Source: Alnus glutinosa (Eukaryota > Streptophyta > Magnoliopsida > Fagales > Betulaceae). Taken from it: a DNA stretch of 64,000 bases. The DNA lies in NCBI RefSeq assembly GCF_958979055.1, contig NC_084889.1, positions 13,470,761 through 13,534,760 on the forward strand. The letters are read 5' to 3'. The notes under the pieces were generated by a model. It saw only the letters and a program-made list of their open reading frames with translations, was not told where the DNA came from and ran no database searches. The translations under genes were made by a program, and so were the position numbers. Position 1 is the first letter of the stretch; each line of letters starts with the position of its first letter. Below are positions 38,001 to 47,574 of the stretch, piece by piece.

Positions 38001-38482
38001 TTCTGACTTCTTTTATTGGCAGGTTGTAGATGCATTGGAACTTTCACGGGCAACAATGTCGAAAGTGTACCAAAATTTGTCATGGGCGATAGCATACAAT
38101 GTGGTTGCCGTTCCCATAGCCGCTGGAGTACTCCTTCCCCAGTATGATTTTGCCATGACACCTTCACTATCAGGTCCGCAAAATTCGATTATTCAATCCA
38201 TTTTCTTTTATTGGAATGGTGAAAAAACCATGTTCCATGCTCATCTTGTAGAATATATGCCTTTGCCTGGATAAATTTGAGCACCACGTACTAGTTTACT
38301 ACTACATGCGGCCTACTTAATTTTATTTGTTTCCATGTGAATGAAACTATGAAAGAATCAGTCTCTTATCACTTCTGACGTTTGGTTCGACAGGTGGGCT
38401 GATGGCTCTGAGCTCGATATTTGTTGTCACTAACTCGTTGCTTCTACAGTTCCAAGGGCCTCAGAAAAGCAGAAAGACCTAG
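16544..38482 (+). CDS. PAA2: Thylakoid copper-transporting P-type ATPase PAA2/HMA8
   Basis: P1B-ATPase that moves Cu+ across the thylakoid membrane to supply plastocyanin. Seventeen exons, phases closed, 890 residues (the Arabidopsis protein is about the same): 16544-17189, 17334-17411, 17682-17779, 17890-17943, 18152-18238, 19112-19276, 22313-22423, 22733-22801, 23264-23373, 23604-23709, 25345-25411, 30125-30204, 30430-30884, 36442-36616, 36917-37048, 38023-38173, 38394-38482. An N-terminal transit region is followed by the HMA metal site GMMCGAC (89-95), the TGES actuator motif (392-395), the CPC transport motif (512-514), the phosphorylation motif DKTGT (556-560), the nucleotide-site HP (594-595) and GDGINDAP (769-776). 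All catalytic motifs are intact. The start was chosen as the first ATG of the transit peptide; an ATG in the same frame, upstream at 16508, would add 12 residues. Introns 6, 11 and 13 are swollen by transposons. Exons 14-17 recur in unit B. Confidence 0.93.
20189..22091 (+). mobile_element. Gag-only copia LTR element (TR-GAG-like), broken
   Basis: Two LTRs in direct orientation: 20189-20679 (enlarged by a nested MITE) and 21856-22091. The primer-binding site TGGTATCAGAGCC (Met-tRNA type) begins at 20680, right after the left LTR. The interior codes for gag from about 20718, with a copia-type capsid region ([15 protein letters not shown]) and a zinc knuckle ([14 protein letters not shown]). 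Only a trace of protease and no integrase, reverse transcriptase or RNase H is seen, so it is a broken or non-autonomous element. Outside the MITE I counted 4 differences between the LTRs over about 236 bases, which at commonly used plant rates suggests under 1 million years. No target duplication was recognised. Confidence 0.82.
20332..20583. mobile_element. MITE nested in the left copia LTR, TSD CTA
   Basis: The ends read GGGTCAGTTTGGGTTTGCG and, in complement, GGGTGCGTTTGGGATTGCG, flanked by CTA on both sides (20329-20331, 20584-20586). The uninterrupted sequence is visible in the sister LTR near 21995 (GTCCTAGTCTATT), which shows both ends and the 3-bp duplication exactly. The CTA target fits the PIF/Harbinger TNA rule. 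The interior is repeated GCGATTT/AAATCGC words. Confidence 0.88.
23997..24245 (-). mobile_element. LINE 3'-end fragment in PAA2 intron 10
   Basis: On the minus strand this ends with the LINE tail seen at 29350-29446 and 31860: a 'tatacttcatgtgtactagggttgcgc' type sequence, then AATAAAATT and a poly-A tail (the poly-T at 23999-24012). It is 5'-truncated and carries no domain I can identify. Confidence 0.7.
24266..24668. mobile_element. Fold-back MITE with ~110-bp inverted ends and a 35-C run
   Basis: The left arm starts GGGAAAACTTCACTTACATC and the right arm is its imperfect complement, ending GTAAGTTAAGTTTTCCC. Similarity runs for about 110 bases on each side, through TTTGCAATNNTAANTTC and CCTTTTAATTTCACCC words. 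The centre holds 35 C in a row (24396-24430) followed by T, then a GC-rich stretch in which ATCCATGGCTGGCCGTGG words repeat. No target duplication is clear. It is in PAA2 intron 10. Confidence 0.75.
25555..29446 (+). mobile_element. L1-type LINE, 5'-truncated and degenerate, in PAA2 intron 11
   Basis: It reads in the same direction as PAA2. The endonuclease part ([11 protein letters not shown], then [10 protein letters not shown]) is interrupted by a MITE and resumes as [10 protein letters not shown]. The reverse transcriptase follows ([50 protein letters not shown]), then a zf-RVT region (ending about 29303). The 3' UTR ends in TTTTTAATAAATTGCAATTACTTATC and a poly-A run (29430-29446). ORF2 has a stop right after [16 protein letters not shown] (27853-27855), a frame break near 28200 and further stops at 28647 and 28971. 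ORF1 and the 5' end are missing. It is dead. Confidence 0.88.
25900..26182. mobile_element. MITE nested in the LINE endonuclease
   Basis: Terminal repeats GGCCCCGTTTGAAAACC and the complement of GGTTTTCAAACGGAGCC, flanked by TTA (25897-25899) and CTA (26183-26185), a worn 3-bp target of the PIF/Harbinger type. A (GGGGA)n run lies at 26130-26160. Removing it restores the LINE reading ...NVVRF-PSERS..., which confirms the insertion point. Confidence 0.85.
30914..31300. mobile_element. MITE in PAA2 intron 13, TSD TAA
   Basis: The ends GAGCATTAGCAGCAGATTCCC and, in complement, GAGCACTAGTAGCAGTTACCC are flanked by TAA on both sides (30911-30913, 31301-31303). The interior is AT-rich with repeated CCCTATAT words. 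A 3-bp TAA target fits PIF/Harbinger. Confidence 0.75.
32724..32880. mobile_element. Near-perfect hairpin MITE
   Basis: The two halves, starting ACATCCTCCCCTCATCCCCC and ending in its complement, fold back over almost the whole 157 bases, meeting at TGATGTGACATCA near 32797-32809. It lies inside the minus-strand LINE. No clear target duplication. Confidence 0.75.
33573..35622 (+). mobile_element. ORF1-only LINE derivative nested in the minus LINE (unit A)
   Basis: Plus-strand insertion. A stretch open at 34103-34747 ([20 protein letters not shown], then acidic DGEDGVSP and [10 protein letters not shown]) continues after a MITE as [20 protein letters not shown] and a stop at 35463-35468. This is the typical C-terminal part of plant L1 ORF1. 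It is followed not by ORF2 but directly by the LINE 3' UTR (TTGTATACTACCTGTGTACTT) and AATAAA at 35613. Upstream frames (33680-34090) are broken. So ORF2 is absent: a non-autonomous half-LINE. Confidence 0.7.
34714..35366. mobile_element. PIF/Harbinger-like MITE, TSD TAA (unit A)
   Basis: Ends GGCCTCATTTGGTTCACG and the complement of GGCCTCGTTTGGTTTGCG, flanked by TAA on both sides (34711-34713, 35367-35369). The layout (GGAATA/TATTCC edges, GC-rich centre at 35060-35130, long A/T runs) matches the 2002-2579 copy. It sits inside the ORF1-only LINE derivative. Confidence 0.88.
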
Positions 38483-38858
38483 CTTTGAATCAGATGCCAG
38501 TTCCGGATTGAGTTTTTTTTATTTTCTTTTCTTTCCTAGTAAAGGATGAGTTTGCTTCTATGATTTAAAAATAATATTAATAATAATAAAATAAAAGGGA
38601 TTTGAGTGTGTGCATATATATTGTCAAAATATATTAAAAAAAGAAAATCATACAATGGGATTTGCTTTTGCCCAACAAGCCAGCCATGAATGCCAGCTCA
38701 ACTGTTTGCTTGGGCATGGCAGGGCTGGAAAAGCAGGCTGGATAATTCAGATTTCGAAGCAGCAGATCCACGGGCAATAGCCTGCATATGGAGTTGAATA
38801 GGTTCATTTATTTTCCTTACTGGTTTCTTGTGCCCTCTCAGTAGTCAATACTACCAAT
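38483..38858 (+). other. PAA2 3' UTR and downstream spacer
   Basis: Follows the PAA2 stop TAG (38480-38482). Possible poly-A signals in the AATAAT/AATAAAATAAAA run at 38571-38597. No other gene. The same sequence recurs at 58483-58858. Confidence 0.6.
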
Positions 38859-40414
38859 GAGATATGTTATTCCTACACCCACGCTACGTGGCTTTTTTCT
38901 TCTTTTTTCTTCATCTCTTTTCTTTTGGATCTGAAAATGGGTTGAAGGAGAAAGGAAATTTCACTTCCCCTCCATGGTAAATGTTCTCTCTCCGGCCAGC
39001 CAGCCGTCCTTCACCGGCGCTGTCTCCACCAGCCCGCATCTCTCCCGGTCGTACGTCCCTCTCCCGGCGTCCCCTGAAATAGATCCGGCCATCCCTCTCT
39101 CCCAACGTCTCTTAAATAGCCAGCTATTCCTCTCTCTCGGCGTCCCCTGAAACCCGCCAACGCCGTCCCTCTCTACCTATATCAGAAGGTACTATTTCCT
39201 GCCAAACTGTTTTTTTTTTTTTTTTTTTTTGTTTAAATATTTGTAAAAGATTAGCCACATAGAAAGAAACTAAGTTAACAAAATACAGCATACTATAAAA
39301 CTTTATGCTTGAGTTATCATGATCTCCATCTATGTTGCGTCAACTATATTTGATCTTCTACAAACATATCACTCACCAATCGAAATCCACCATTTAAATT
39401 CCATTAAACAGAATCAATTCTATAAAGTTGAATCCTAAAAATTGTACTCAAAAGTAACTTAAAGAAGCCCAAATTTTTAATCAATAAACACAACCCAAAC
39501 AGTAACTCACATTTTCAACTTAATCCAAAAATCCGAAAAACTTAAAAGCCAATGTGGAATCACATAGCCCTCTCCATTATATTTTCACATATTTTCAAAT
39601 CTTTAAACAATCCCTCACATAAATGACATGCGTGCCACAAAATTTCCCAACTTTTGTATAGAGGCAAAGAAGAAACAAATACATTGTTACGTCATTTTCA
39701 CCTAAATTTCACAAATTTTTAATACTCTAAATAATCATTCACAAAACTCACTACATAAACTAAATAGGCATCACCAAAACCCGAACTTTTCATAAACGTA
39801 GAGTAATGCATAAACATCAACAAACCCATCATTCTGACCCAACTGAAAACTAGAGAAAAAATAAATAAAAAATAAAAATTCCTAAACAACCATAATTCGA
39901 CCAACACAAAGGACCTAAAATAAATCTCACCTTTCTCACCCATTTTCGACCAAATGCAAAACAAAACAGAGCATATCATTAAATGGGCCAAAATAATTCG
40001 ACCAACATAGGTTTTTCAGTTTAACCTTTTACAACCGAAAAAAAAAAAAATAACTAACAAAATGATAACTCAAGCATAAAGTTTTGTAGCAGCTGTAATT
40101 TGTATCTTTCTTTGCTTCTAATGTTTTACCAATATAAAAATAAATAAATAAACAAAAAATAAAAATATTGACAAAGTTTTGTAGTAAAAACTACCTGTTG
40201 ATATCGGTGGAGAGGGTGGTGCCAGTGGGTTTCAAGGGACTCCGGGAGGGGAATGGTCGGCTATTTTCAGGAGACGCTGGGAGAGAGGGACGGATGACTG
40301 GGAGAGATTCGGGCCGGTGAAAAAGGATGGTCAGCTGGCCCGAGAGAGAGAGAGAGAGAGAGGGGGAGGGGAGAGAAAACATGTGCCGGTGAGGGTAGAA
40401 ATGAAACATATCTC
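38859..40414. mobile_element. Long-inverted-repeat fold-back element downstream of PAA2 (unit A)
   Basis: The left arm (about 38859-39330: GAGATATGTT, CCCGGCGTCCCCTGAAA, then ACTTTATGCTTGAGTTATCA) is an imperfect complement of the right arm (about 40060-40414: TGATAACTCAAGCATAAAGT, TTTCAAGGGACTCCGGGAG, AACATATCTC). The arms are several hundred bases long, with a GC-rich, Ser/Pro-codon-like inner part. The middle is AT-rich with no gene I trust. Long arms suggest a Mutator-like or fold-back element, but no 9-bp target duplication is visible. Confidence 0.75.
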
Positions 40415-41022
40415 CTATAAATAAGTATAAAGGGGAACATCAGATATACTAGAGCTCCAACACATCAAATTATTTGTGCTTTCCTACTAATTTGAGGTTG
40501 GATTAGGTCTACCAATTCGTTTTATACGTAGCGGGTTCACGTCGAGTTGATTTACGGGTAAACTCAAATCAGGCTTATTTAGTTAAATCGGTTAATTTTT
40601 TTAATTTTTATGCGAACCATTTAAATTAGCGACTAACATGACACGACTCGCTATCTTGTTTAATAAATAGGTTGTATTGGATTAACTCAATACGACCTGA
40701 CCTGCATAACCTATTTAATAAACAGGTCACATTGAAATGATCCAAACACTACACATTTCGACGTGTTATGTGAATTTAAATTAATAATAATTATTATTAT
40801 TTATATAAATTTATGAATTTTGAAATAAATTTTGTATAAAAATGAATTTACATGAAATTTAGTCTTTTTAGGGTTTTTTTTTAATTGTAAAAATAAAAAT
40901 AAAAAATAAAAATTCTAATTTAAATTTTACGAATTATGCGGGTTACACCCATAACTTAAGCAAATCGACCTGAATCGACATGTAAGAATAAATTTGGTGG
41001 GGAAAAAAAAAAAAAAAAAAAT

Positions 41023-41054
<32 letters not shown>

Positions 41055-41504
41055 GTTATTAAACTCTGATTGCAGACAACATCTTATTAAACATAATTAA
41101 AATTCATTAAAAAAATATCCTTCCTTGCATAAGAACGTGGTTTCAGTGCCAAGTCCGGCACTTTTGTTTCCTACCGGAGCTTTTGGGACGACAATTATGG
41201 TTGAAGTTCTTACATAATTAAATTGTGGGTCATCTCTCATACAAATACTCCGTTCATTTAGGAAAAATAATAATAATTAAAAAAAAGAAGAAGAAGAAGA
41301 AGAAGAAGCCATCTCTTTCAAAGTTGTTCTATCAATGACTGACTGTGTAGTCTGTTCTGAATCTTCTGATACAAAGAAGAAGACAGAGAAAAACACATAA
41401 AAGTTAGCAAAATCAATCTATCTTTCAAATTTGTTCTATCAATGATTCTGTTCTGATACATAGTTGATCACACGAAAAAGTTTACAAAAAATCAATCCAT
41501 CTTT
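40415..41504. other. Intergenic, low complexity (unit A)
   Basis: 40490-40980 holds words such as GGGTTCACGTCGAGTTG and ACACGACTCGC, with their complements, typical of worn hAT-like repeats in plants. Then an (AG)n run at 41023-41048 and an (AAG)n run near 41287-41308, both of which differ or could differ in length from unit B. 41309-41504 is the 3' UTR of the RING gene. Confidence 0.55.
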
Positions 41505-41854
41505 CTAAACACGATCATCTAGATCTACAGCAACAACGACCGATACATGTTTCCTATGAAGAGCCCATACTGTATCTTTTAGGGAATTACGGCAAAGTGG
41601 GCAAGTAAGCTTTTGGCGCAAAAGCCAAGCATTAATGCACAGCACATGGAACTGGTGGTTGCACTTTGGAAAGACTCGGCACCTTTCCCTGTCCTCGAAT
41701 TCTTCCAAGCAAATCGCACACTCGCTGCCGCCGCCATTATTTGATGCTTTTTCATTGCCATTGCTGCTAATTTCTACCACAACAACCGGCATAAGTTGAT
41801 CGATGTCGATGCTCTGTATTCTTCTTGGCGGCACTGCCACTGCCACTGCCACTG

Positions 41855-41885
<31 letters not shown>

Positions 41886-42047
41886 CTCTGCAGGATGGAA
41901 GAATGCACTGAATATTGAGCATATGCAGCTGCAGCACTTGCCAAGAAGCCAGCAAAATATCCCTGCAACTGTCACAAAAATGAGTCCTGCCAGAAAAGTT
42001 TTTACGAAACCGTAAGGCATTATAGGAGGATAAGCCGGAGGATCCAT
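41505..42047 (-). CDS. RING-H2 (ATL-type) E3 ubiquitin ligase, unit A
   Basis: An intronless 180-residue protein. One transmembrane segment (about 14-37, with a Cys-rich end GKCCSCICS), an (EP)n spacer at 54-65 made by a simple repeat, an Ala/Val run, and a RING-H2 domain: C110, C113, C129, H131, H134, C137, C149, C152, with W141 three or four residues after the sixth ligand, as in E2-binding RINGs. It would pass ubiquitin from an E2 to a target at a membrane. The ATL family is the likely home, though I do not see the classic GLD motif. A TATA-like run (minus strand of 42122-42131) lies upstream. The copy in unit B has the same protein. Confidence 0.88.
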
Positions 42048-42446
42048 CGAATGGTTCTTGGCTTTTTTTACTAGGATTACTTTTGTGGGTTCTCTTGTCT
42101 AAACTTCTTTCGGGAAGAGGGATATATATATAATAGAAGTTCAACTCTCTCTCCGAATTAATCTGGATTTCCTTGTCAGTCCAGGAATTTGAGCGAGAAG
42201 AGAACTCCTTGGCTCCCAGGTTACCAACTCAATTTAGAATAAAATAAAAAGATTATAATTTCACAGCATATTAATTAGCAATAGCCAATAGTCTTATTTG
42301 AATTGGAACGTGTTGTACAACTGGGGCTCTTTGTTTAACCGACTTTGCTTGCTATATAAGTTTCCTTTGACAAGCGCAAAACTCCACATGCACCTCCTCA
42401 TCAGCGAAAAGAACAAAAGAAAAAACTCGAAACCTCGAATTCGATC
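42048..42446. promoter_or_regulatory. Divergent promoter region of the RING gene and PI31-like copy (unit A)
   Basis: 399 bp lie between the two start codons. TATATATATA at 42122-42131 is placed for the minus-strand RING gene (about 75 bases upstream) and CTATATAAG at 42352-42360 for the plus-strand PI31-like frame (about 90 bases upstream). The matching region in unit B is 62046-62444. Confidence 0.65.
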
Positions 42447-43343
42447 ATGGCGAACGAGAAGACGGGGATCATGGCGATCATCAGGGCAGCGAGGCCGTCC
42501 TTCCGCAACAACCACGACAAGATCGCCTTCGCGGTACATGCCTCCTTTCTTGCCTCGGGCTACATTCTCACAGCCACCGGACCCGCCGCCTTCTCCGAGA
42601 CGGCCTTATCCTCTCCGTCCACCGATGAGGAGGTGGGCATGGACAAGTGGCAGGAGTTAGACGAGGAGTACGCGTTCGTTTACACGAACCCTTAGAAGGG
42701 TTCGAAGAAGGTGCTGGTGAAGTGCCTTGCGATGCACGATAAGTTAGTGGTCGATGCTCTCGCTGACGGGGCTGCCGAGCCGGCCCATGTACAAATTAGT
42801 GTTGGAGATTATGCTGTAGAAGGGGGCACCAATAATTGTTCGTCGCAGTTCAAGAATCTGGAGAAGCTGGTAAAGATTCTGGATGCTCAACTTGTGTCTA
42901 AATTGGACGGTTGTTCATCAAGTAATTCTTCAAGTTTGGAGACCAGGGAAGCATCAAGAAGTAACACAACCATTGACGCAATTGGAAACCCATTATATCT
43001 TCCTACTTGTCCCATATATTCTTGGGGGATGTCTCCTGTTGGCCTTGTGGTGGAATGTACCCCACCCCCCCCCCCCCCCCCCCCCCCCACCCCAACCAGG
43101 GCTGATTTTAGAATTGGAATTGATGGGATGAGCACGCTTCTAGGGCTTGGTGGATTTGAGGGAGATCCTGGTTTCCCTGGGAGAGGGACACATCCAGACC
43201 TGGAACAGTTTGGGAGCGGTTTGGAACTTTGTTTTCTATTTTATGTAAACTTGTGGAATTTCAGCCACCTGCTCCTTTTATCCAAAGCTATTTATTTAAT
43301 TCTCCCTAATTTTTTTTTTGTTTTGTTGGGGCTTACAGCTTGA
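42447..43343 (+). pseudogene. PI31-like proteasome regulator, stop-interrupted, probably a retrocopy (unit A)
   Basis: The N-terminus (MANEKTGIMAIIRAARPSFR, then FAVHASFLASGYILTATGP, DEEYAFVYTNP) is that of plant PI31/PTRE1, the FP-domain regulator of the 20S proteasome. Codon 83 is TAG (42693-42695), where the family has KKGSKK; the frame then stays open for another 215 codons (KGSKKVLVKCLAMHDKLVVD, SQFKNLEKLVKILDAQLVSKL), reaching THPDLEQFG as in the true C-terminus. The Gly/Pro-rich middle is much shortened and contains a run of 24 C at 43065-43088. The whole frame is uninterrupted by introns, so a processed copy is likely; a run of A follows at 43370. It still has a TATA box. Confidence 0.8.
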
Positions 43344-43645
43344 TATTATCATAAAACTATATTTGCAATAAAAAAAAAATTAAAAAAAATATATGATTTG
43401 TATGAAGGAGATGTGTGGTAGTCATCGTGTAGATGCAAGGTTTAGGGTTTACGATTTAGGTTTAGGCCGATGGTAAAGATGCAAGTTTGTGTTCAATAGG
43501 TGTTAGGGTTGTCTGTGTAATAACGATCTTTACCAAAAGATGAAAAAAAAAAAATCCAAAGAAAAAAAAAACACAGGTAAAAATAAGTACTTCTTCTCAA
43601 AGGCAAAAAAACCTTTTCATAAATTCAACAACTAGTTCTAGAAGA
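43344..43645. other. Right end of unit A
   Basis: AT-rich DNA with A-runs; no gene. It ends at the GTTCTAGAAG break of the duplicated block. Confidence 0.5.
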
Positions 43646-46600
43646 AAAAAAAAACAAGATGGTTACATTGAAAGTCATATGAGTTAAGGAGTTATGGTAA
43701 GATGTTATAAAATAGGCTTTATTTTCGGGAAACTTTCTAGTTTTTTTTGAATTTCGAGGACGAAATTCTAATAAGGAGGGAAGATTATAATACCCCGCAT
43801 TTTAGTTTTAAATATGAATAAATATTTATTTACTAAGGAACCTTTTTCCTTTATTATTTTAATTTAATAAAAGTTCAATCGGTCCTTAAACTTGGGAATA
43901 TTAAAAATATGGTCAAACTAACTCCGTTTTGTACGATTCAAAAGCCAGAACGCTTGTCTCGAAGTCCTTTAGCTACCCTCTAAATTTCATAATTTTTGGA
44001 CTTCGTTAAGGATACAAAAACAGCTGCGAAAAATACTACATTTGTTTTGGACGAAAATTGATAAATAATATTTGTGGGCCAATTTCTATTCTTTAAGAGC
44101 CCAGCCCAGTCCACACGTGAAGCCCAGCCAGCCCATGTTGATTCAGCTCTCTCTCACTCTCTGCCTCTGCACCTCTCATGTTCCAACAGGTGTTCCCCCT
44201 TAATTGATTTTTTTTACAAAAAAATCTCCCCTTCTTGACGCTCAAGACGTGTTGCCCAAGTATAAATCTCAGCCTTTGATTCTTCTTGCTGCCCACGCTT
44301 GGATTCAGAGCCATCGATTAGTTTTGATACAAGCAATCACAACCACCCGTTTCAGTATAAAGAGAAACAAATTTTCTCTTTAGATGATCGCACAGCTTCT
44401 TCTTCAAATTCTCTCGATATGCAGCACCCCTCATTTTTTTCTGCAGAAAATCTTTATGCTTCCTCTGTTCTTCTTTCATTCCAGCAAATACCCACAAAAA
44501 TAGAAGTCCTCTTCCTCTTTCGTTTTCGGCTAACAGCAAAGGCAAGAAGAAGATAGCACTCAAACCATTTCCTTCCCATTCGGACAGCAGCAAAGCTGCA
44601 GTACAATTTTCCATTCCTTGCAGTTTCTTCTTCTTCTGCAGAAAAACAGAACAGAAAAGGGGAAGAAAATCCCTTCTCTCTGCCACGGCCAGTAGCCATA
44701 GAAGCCTCTCTCCTTTTCTTCCTCAGTCGGTCTACACCCAAAACAGAGCAACAGCTCCTTCCTTCTTAAAGCTGCAGAAAAATCCTCAAAGCAAAATCAA
44801 ACCTTTTGCTCTCTCTCTCTCTCACACCGTAAGTCTCTCCCTCAAGTCCCTTGTTTTTCTTCCCCTGGGTGTGTGCGTGTATGTGTAAGAAAACAAAGTG
44901 ACGCAATAAAAAGAAAACAAAAGGAAGGAGAAGAAGTGTGTGTTCGGTGGGTGTAAGGAAAAGATAAAAAGAAAAGAGAACAAAGGAGAAAAGAAAAAGA
45001 CAAGAGAGGAAGAGCAATTTAGAAGGACCCACTTTCCTCCTCTCTCTCCCGTAAGTTACTTAGGCTCCCCTTTTTGGTTTATTTCTTCTTTTAAGGCTCA
45101 TGGTTTATATATATATATATATATGAGAGAAGAGACAAAGAATAAAGAAAAGGTAGAAAAAGAAATAAGACTTAATGACCCCTCACTGTCTATGGGTGTG
45201 TTTTACAAAATATTTCAATGATAATTTTTTTAGTTTTAAATAAACTTTGTTTTAATGTTTTAAGATTATTTGTTATCAAGTTATCTAACGCTTTTGATGT
45301 TGTTTTTAAATATGATTTTTCAAAGTGGGGTGATTAAATATGTTATAATGTTCGAGTAAAAAAGTTACTATTCTTATAAAAGCATTGTTACGCCACTCTA
45401 ATATTTTAAAGTATTTTAGGCGTTATTAATATTAATGCTGTTATTCTGCCCAGATTTTATAAAAATACAACAAAGTTATTATTCTATTAACTTGTTTTGA
45501 AACATAAAGCCTAATATTTATATTTGATAAGCTATTATGTTTATATATATATATATATGCTTTTATGATAAAGCTTTTATAATGTCATTTTAATTAAAAT
45601 TGGTTTGTTTGGAAATTTTATGTGGTTTAGGCCAAATAAGTTCATATTGAAATTCCTAAAATGTTGATGATTTAGTCTACTAAGTGGTAATGTTGATTTA
45701 TAAATATAGATAAGTAGTATAATTTGGAGACCTATGGTTACATATTATAGGATACCTTAGTTTAAGTTTTAGACTTCAAATTTTAGAATATTTCTCTAAA
45801 CTTCTTCTTGCAATTTATCTAGGTAGAAGTTCGATTCTGACGCTAATGGTAAATCCAGGTAAGGGGATACAACACCGAAAAAAACCCTCAACAAGATTTT
45901 ATTATAAATCTTTTGAAAAAGTGTTGGGGAATTTTACAAAGCGTTGCTCATGTGATTTTTAATACCAAGCTTTACTACTCATATGATATTGTTTAAGACT
46001 TTTGAGCATAAATCACAGTTTTGGGTTAAGAGCATTTTTTTAAGAATTATGATTTATGCATAATTACCGATATGATCAAAGGCATTTCAAAGTTATGAAT
46101 TATGCATACTTACAATGATGAAAAAGAGAGCATTTGAAAGTTATGACTATAGAGCATTCCAAAGTATATGACTCTATTCATGAATACAGTTTTGAAAGAA
46201 AAAGAGTATCTAAAGTTAAATTCTGCACATGACTACAGTTATGAAAGCGGCTCTTACAGTTTTGAAATAAAGTATACAGATAAAGCAGAGCCTACAGTAT
46301 TACAGAAAAACGTTCATGTGCAGTAATTGTTTAACCCTGAGGCACTATTACAGTTAGGATTGGTACCCATAGGGTAGCATGGCAAGCATACCATAAGTTG
46401 GTGTGTGCTACTAGCCGAGGTTGGCCTTCACTTAGGGAAGATCCCCAACTCGGAACGGCTCTCCCCTGTGACGATAGGCTGAGCCCATAGGTCTGTGTGA
46501 CAAAAGCCAACGTGCTCCGCTCACGGTTAACAGCGGTTTAGAGTCTACAAAGGTTTAAAGAGAAAACTGATAAAAAGAATTTACTGAATCATTAGAAAAT

Positions 46601-47364
46601 CTGTTTAATTGTTCATCTTGTTAAACTGCATAAACTGTCATTCTTATACCATTGTTCATATGCTATGCCACCTGTCCTAAAACAATACATTTCATTTTAT
46701 GAATCATGCTTTAATATGTGTTTTCTTATAAAATATAAACAGCCTAGCATAACACTTCTCAGACAATTTTCATAACTTGAATCTCCAACTTATATTCAGT
46801 CTAAAATCACATATCATATTCATACTTTTAAACATCATCGTAATTTTTAATATACTCAAAAACACTTAATTCATCTAAAATAAATTAAAATCAACATACT
46901 ATTGATTTAGGTTATAAATCAATTTACATTATACAATTCATCATATGTGAAATTAATTCTTATCAGTGAGTAGAATAAATCTGTCATTATGCATGACTAA
47001 AGATTATGGCATAAAGGTTTATAACATGTTTTATTCCCCTGGTGTTGTATTTTCCTTACTGAGTTGTCGAACTCACCCATTTTTCCTCCACCCCTTTCCA
47101 GATGACAACAGTAAGACGAAGTCTTTTCCTTGTAAGGGCGTAGACCTCGCTGAGAGCGATAGTTCGTGATGAACCGGCCAAACCCTAGTATTGTATAGTA
47201 TGTTTTGTTCTTTTTGGAGTTCATGACCTTGTAAAGAATTATTAATGGAAAGGTTTAATAAAATAGGAGATTTAAATTTATATGTTATAAATGCACACTT
47301 CCATTTATATGATTTTAGTACTCAAACTCACGTTTCCCTTATATCCCAAAACGGGGGCGTGACA
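43646..47364 (+). mobile_element. Gypsy (Tekay/Del-like) LTR with a short internal stub
   Basis: 43646-43785 holds the typical end of a chromovirus interior: GAATTTCGAGGACGAAATTC, then a purine tract AAGGAGGGAAGA. An LTR of about 3.6 kb starts near 43786 (TATAATACCCCG) and ends at 47364 (CGGGGGCGTGACA), the ends being imperfect inverted repeats. A TATA box (AAGTATAAATC) lies near 44259. Such long LTRs are typical of Tekay. Only one LTR and no pol are present, so this is a broken remnant. It fills the spacer between the duplicated units. Short Arg/Lys/Phe-rich open frames at 44300-45030 are not real genes. Confidence 0.65.
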
Positions 47365-47574
47365 TCATGCAATACATATATAAGTATTAATAGTCATAAC
47401 TTTCTTCCATATGGTCTACTCAGGCCCTTAACCCATTCTCGCTCTGGTTGGCATTGTCTCGTGGGACCTACAGTACAATATTGGTGCCCCGGATATTGCT
47501 GCATGCCATCATATACTAGTATCCCAACCAAGTTCGGCCTCGGGTGACCCACAAGGACGGAGCTAAAAAGCCTT
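47365..47574. other. Junction sequence before unit B
   Basis: 210 bases of unknown origin with words such as GGTGCCCCGGATATTGCTG. They end in ACAAGGACGGAGCT, which resembles the GGACGGAGC ends often seen on plant transposons. Directly after it unit B begins, in mid-LINE. Confidence 0.5.

Larger units (their letters stand above)
33077..43645 (+). repeat. Duplicated block, unit A
   Basis: From AAAAAGCCTTC at 33077 to GTTCTAGAAG at 43644 the sequence recurs at 47575-63630 in the same orientation. Sampled differences are single bases and repeat-length changes. They are denser in the first 500 bases (about 1%) and rare in the PAA2 exons and the RING gene, whose 180-residue product is unchanged. 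The left break is inside the minus-strand LINE and the right break is at an A-run. It carries PAA2 exons 14-17, a fold-back element, the RING gene and the PI31-like pseudogene. Confidence 0.95.

Noticed and set aside
39719-39991. 90-residue hydrophobic frame
   Set aside because: AT-rich centre of the fold-back element, Phe/Leu-rich by composition, no splice or promoter signal.
41767-42144. Ser-Gln, Arg-Ala and Gly-Ser repeat frames
   Set aside because: Shadow frames of the (GGCTCT)n repeat that codes the Glu-Pro spacer of the RING protein.
44093-45221. Several overlapping frames in the spacer
   Set aside because: They lie in a gypsy LTR, are purine- or pyrimidine-run artefacts and have no domain.
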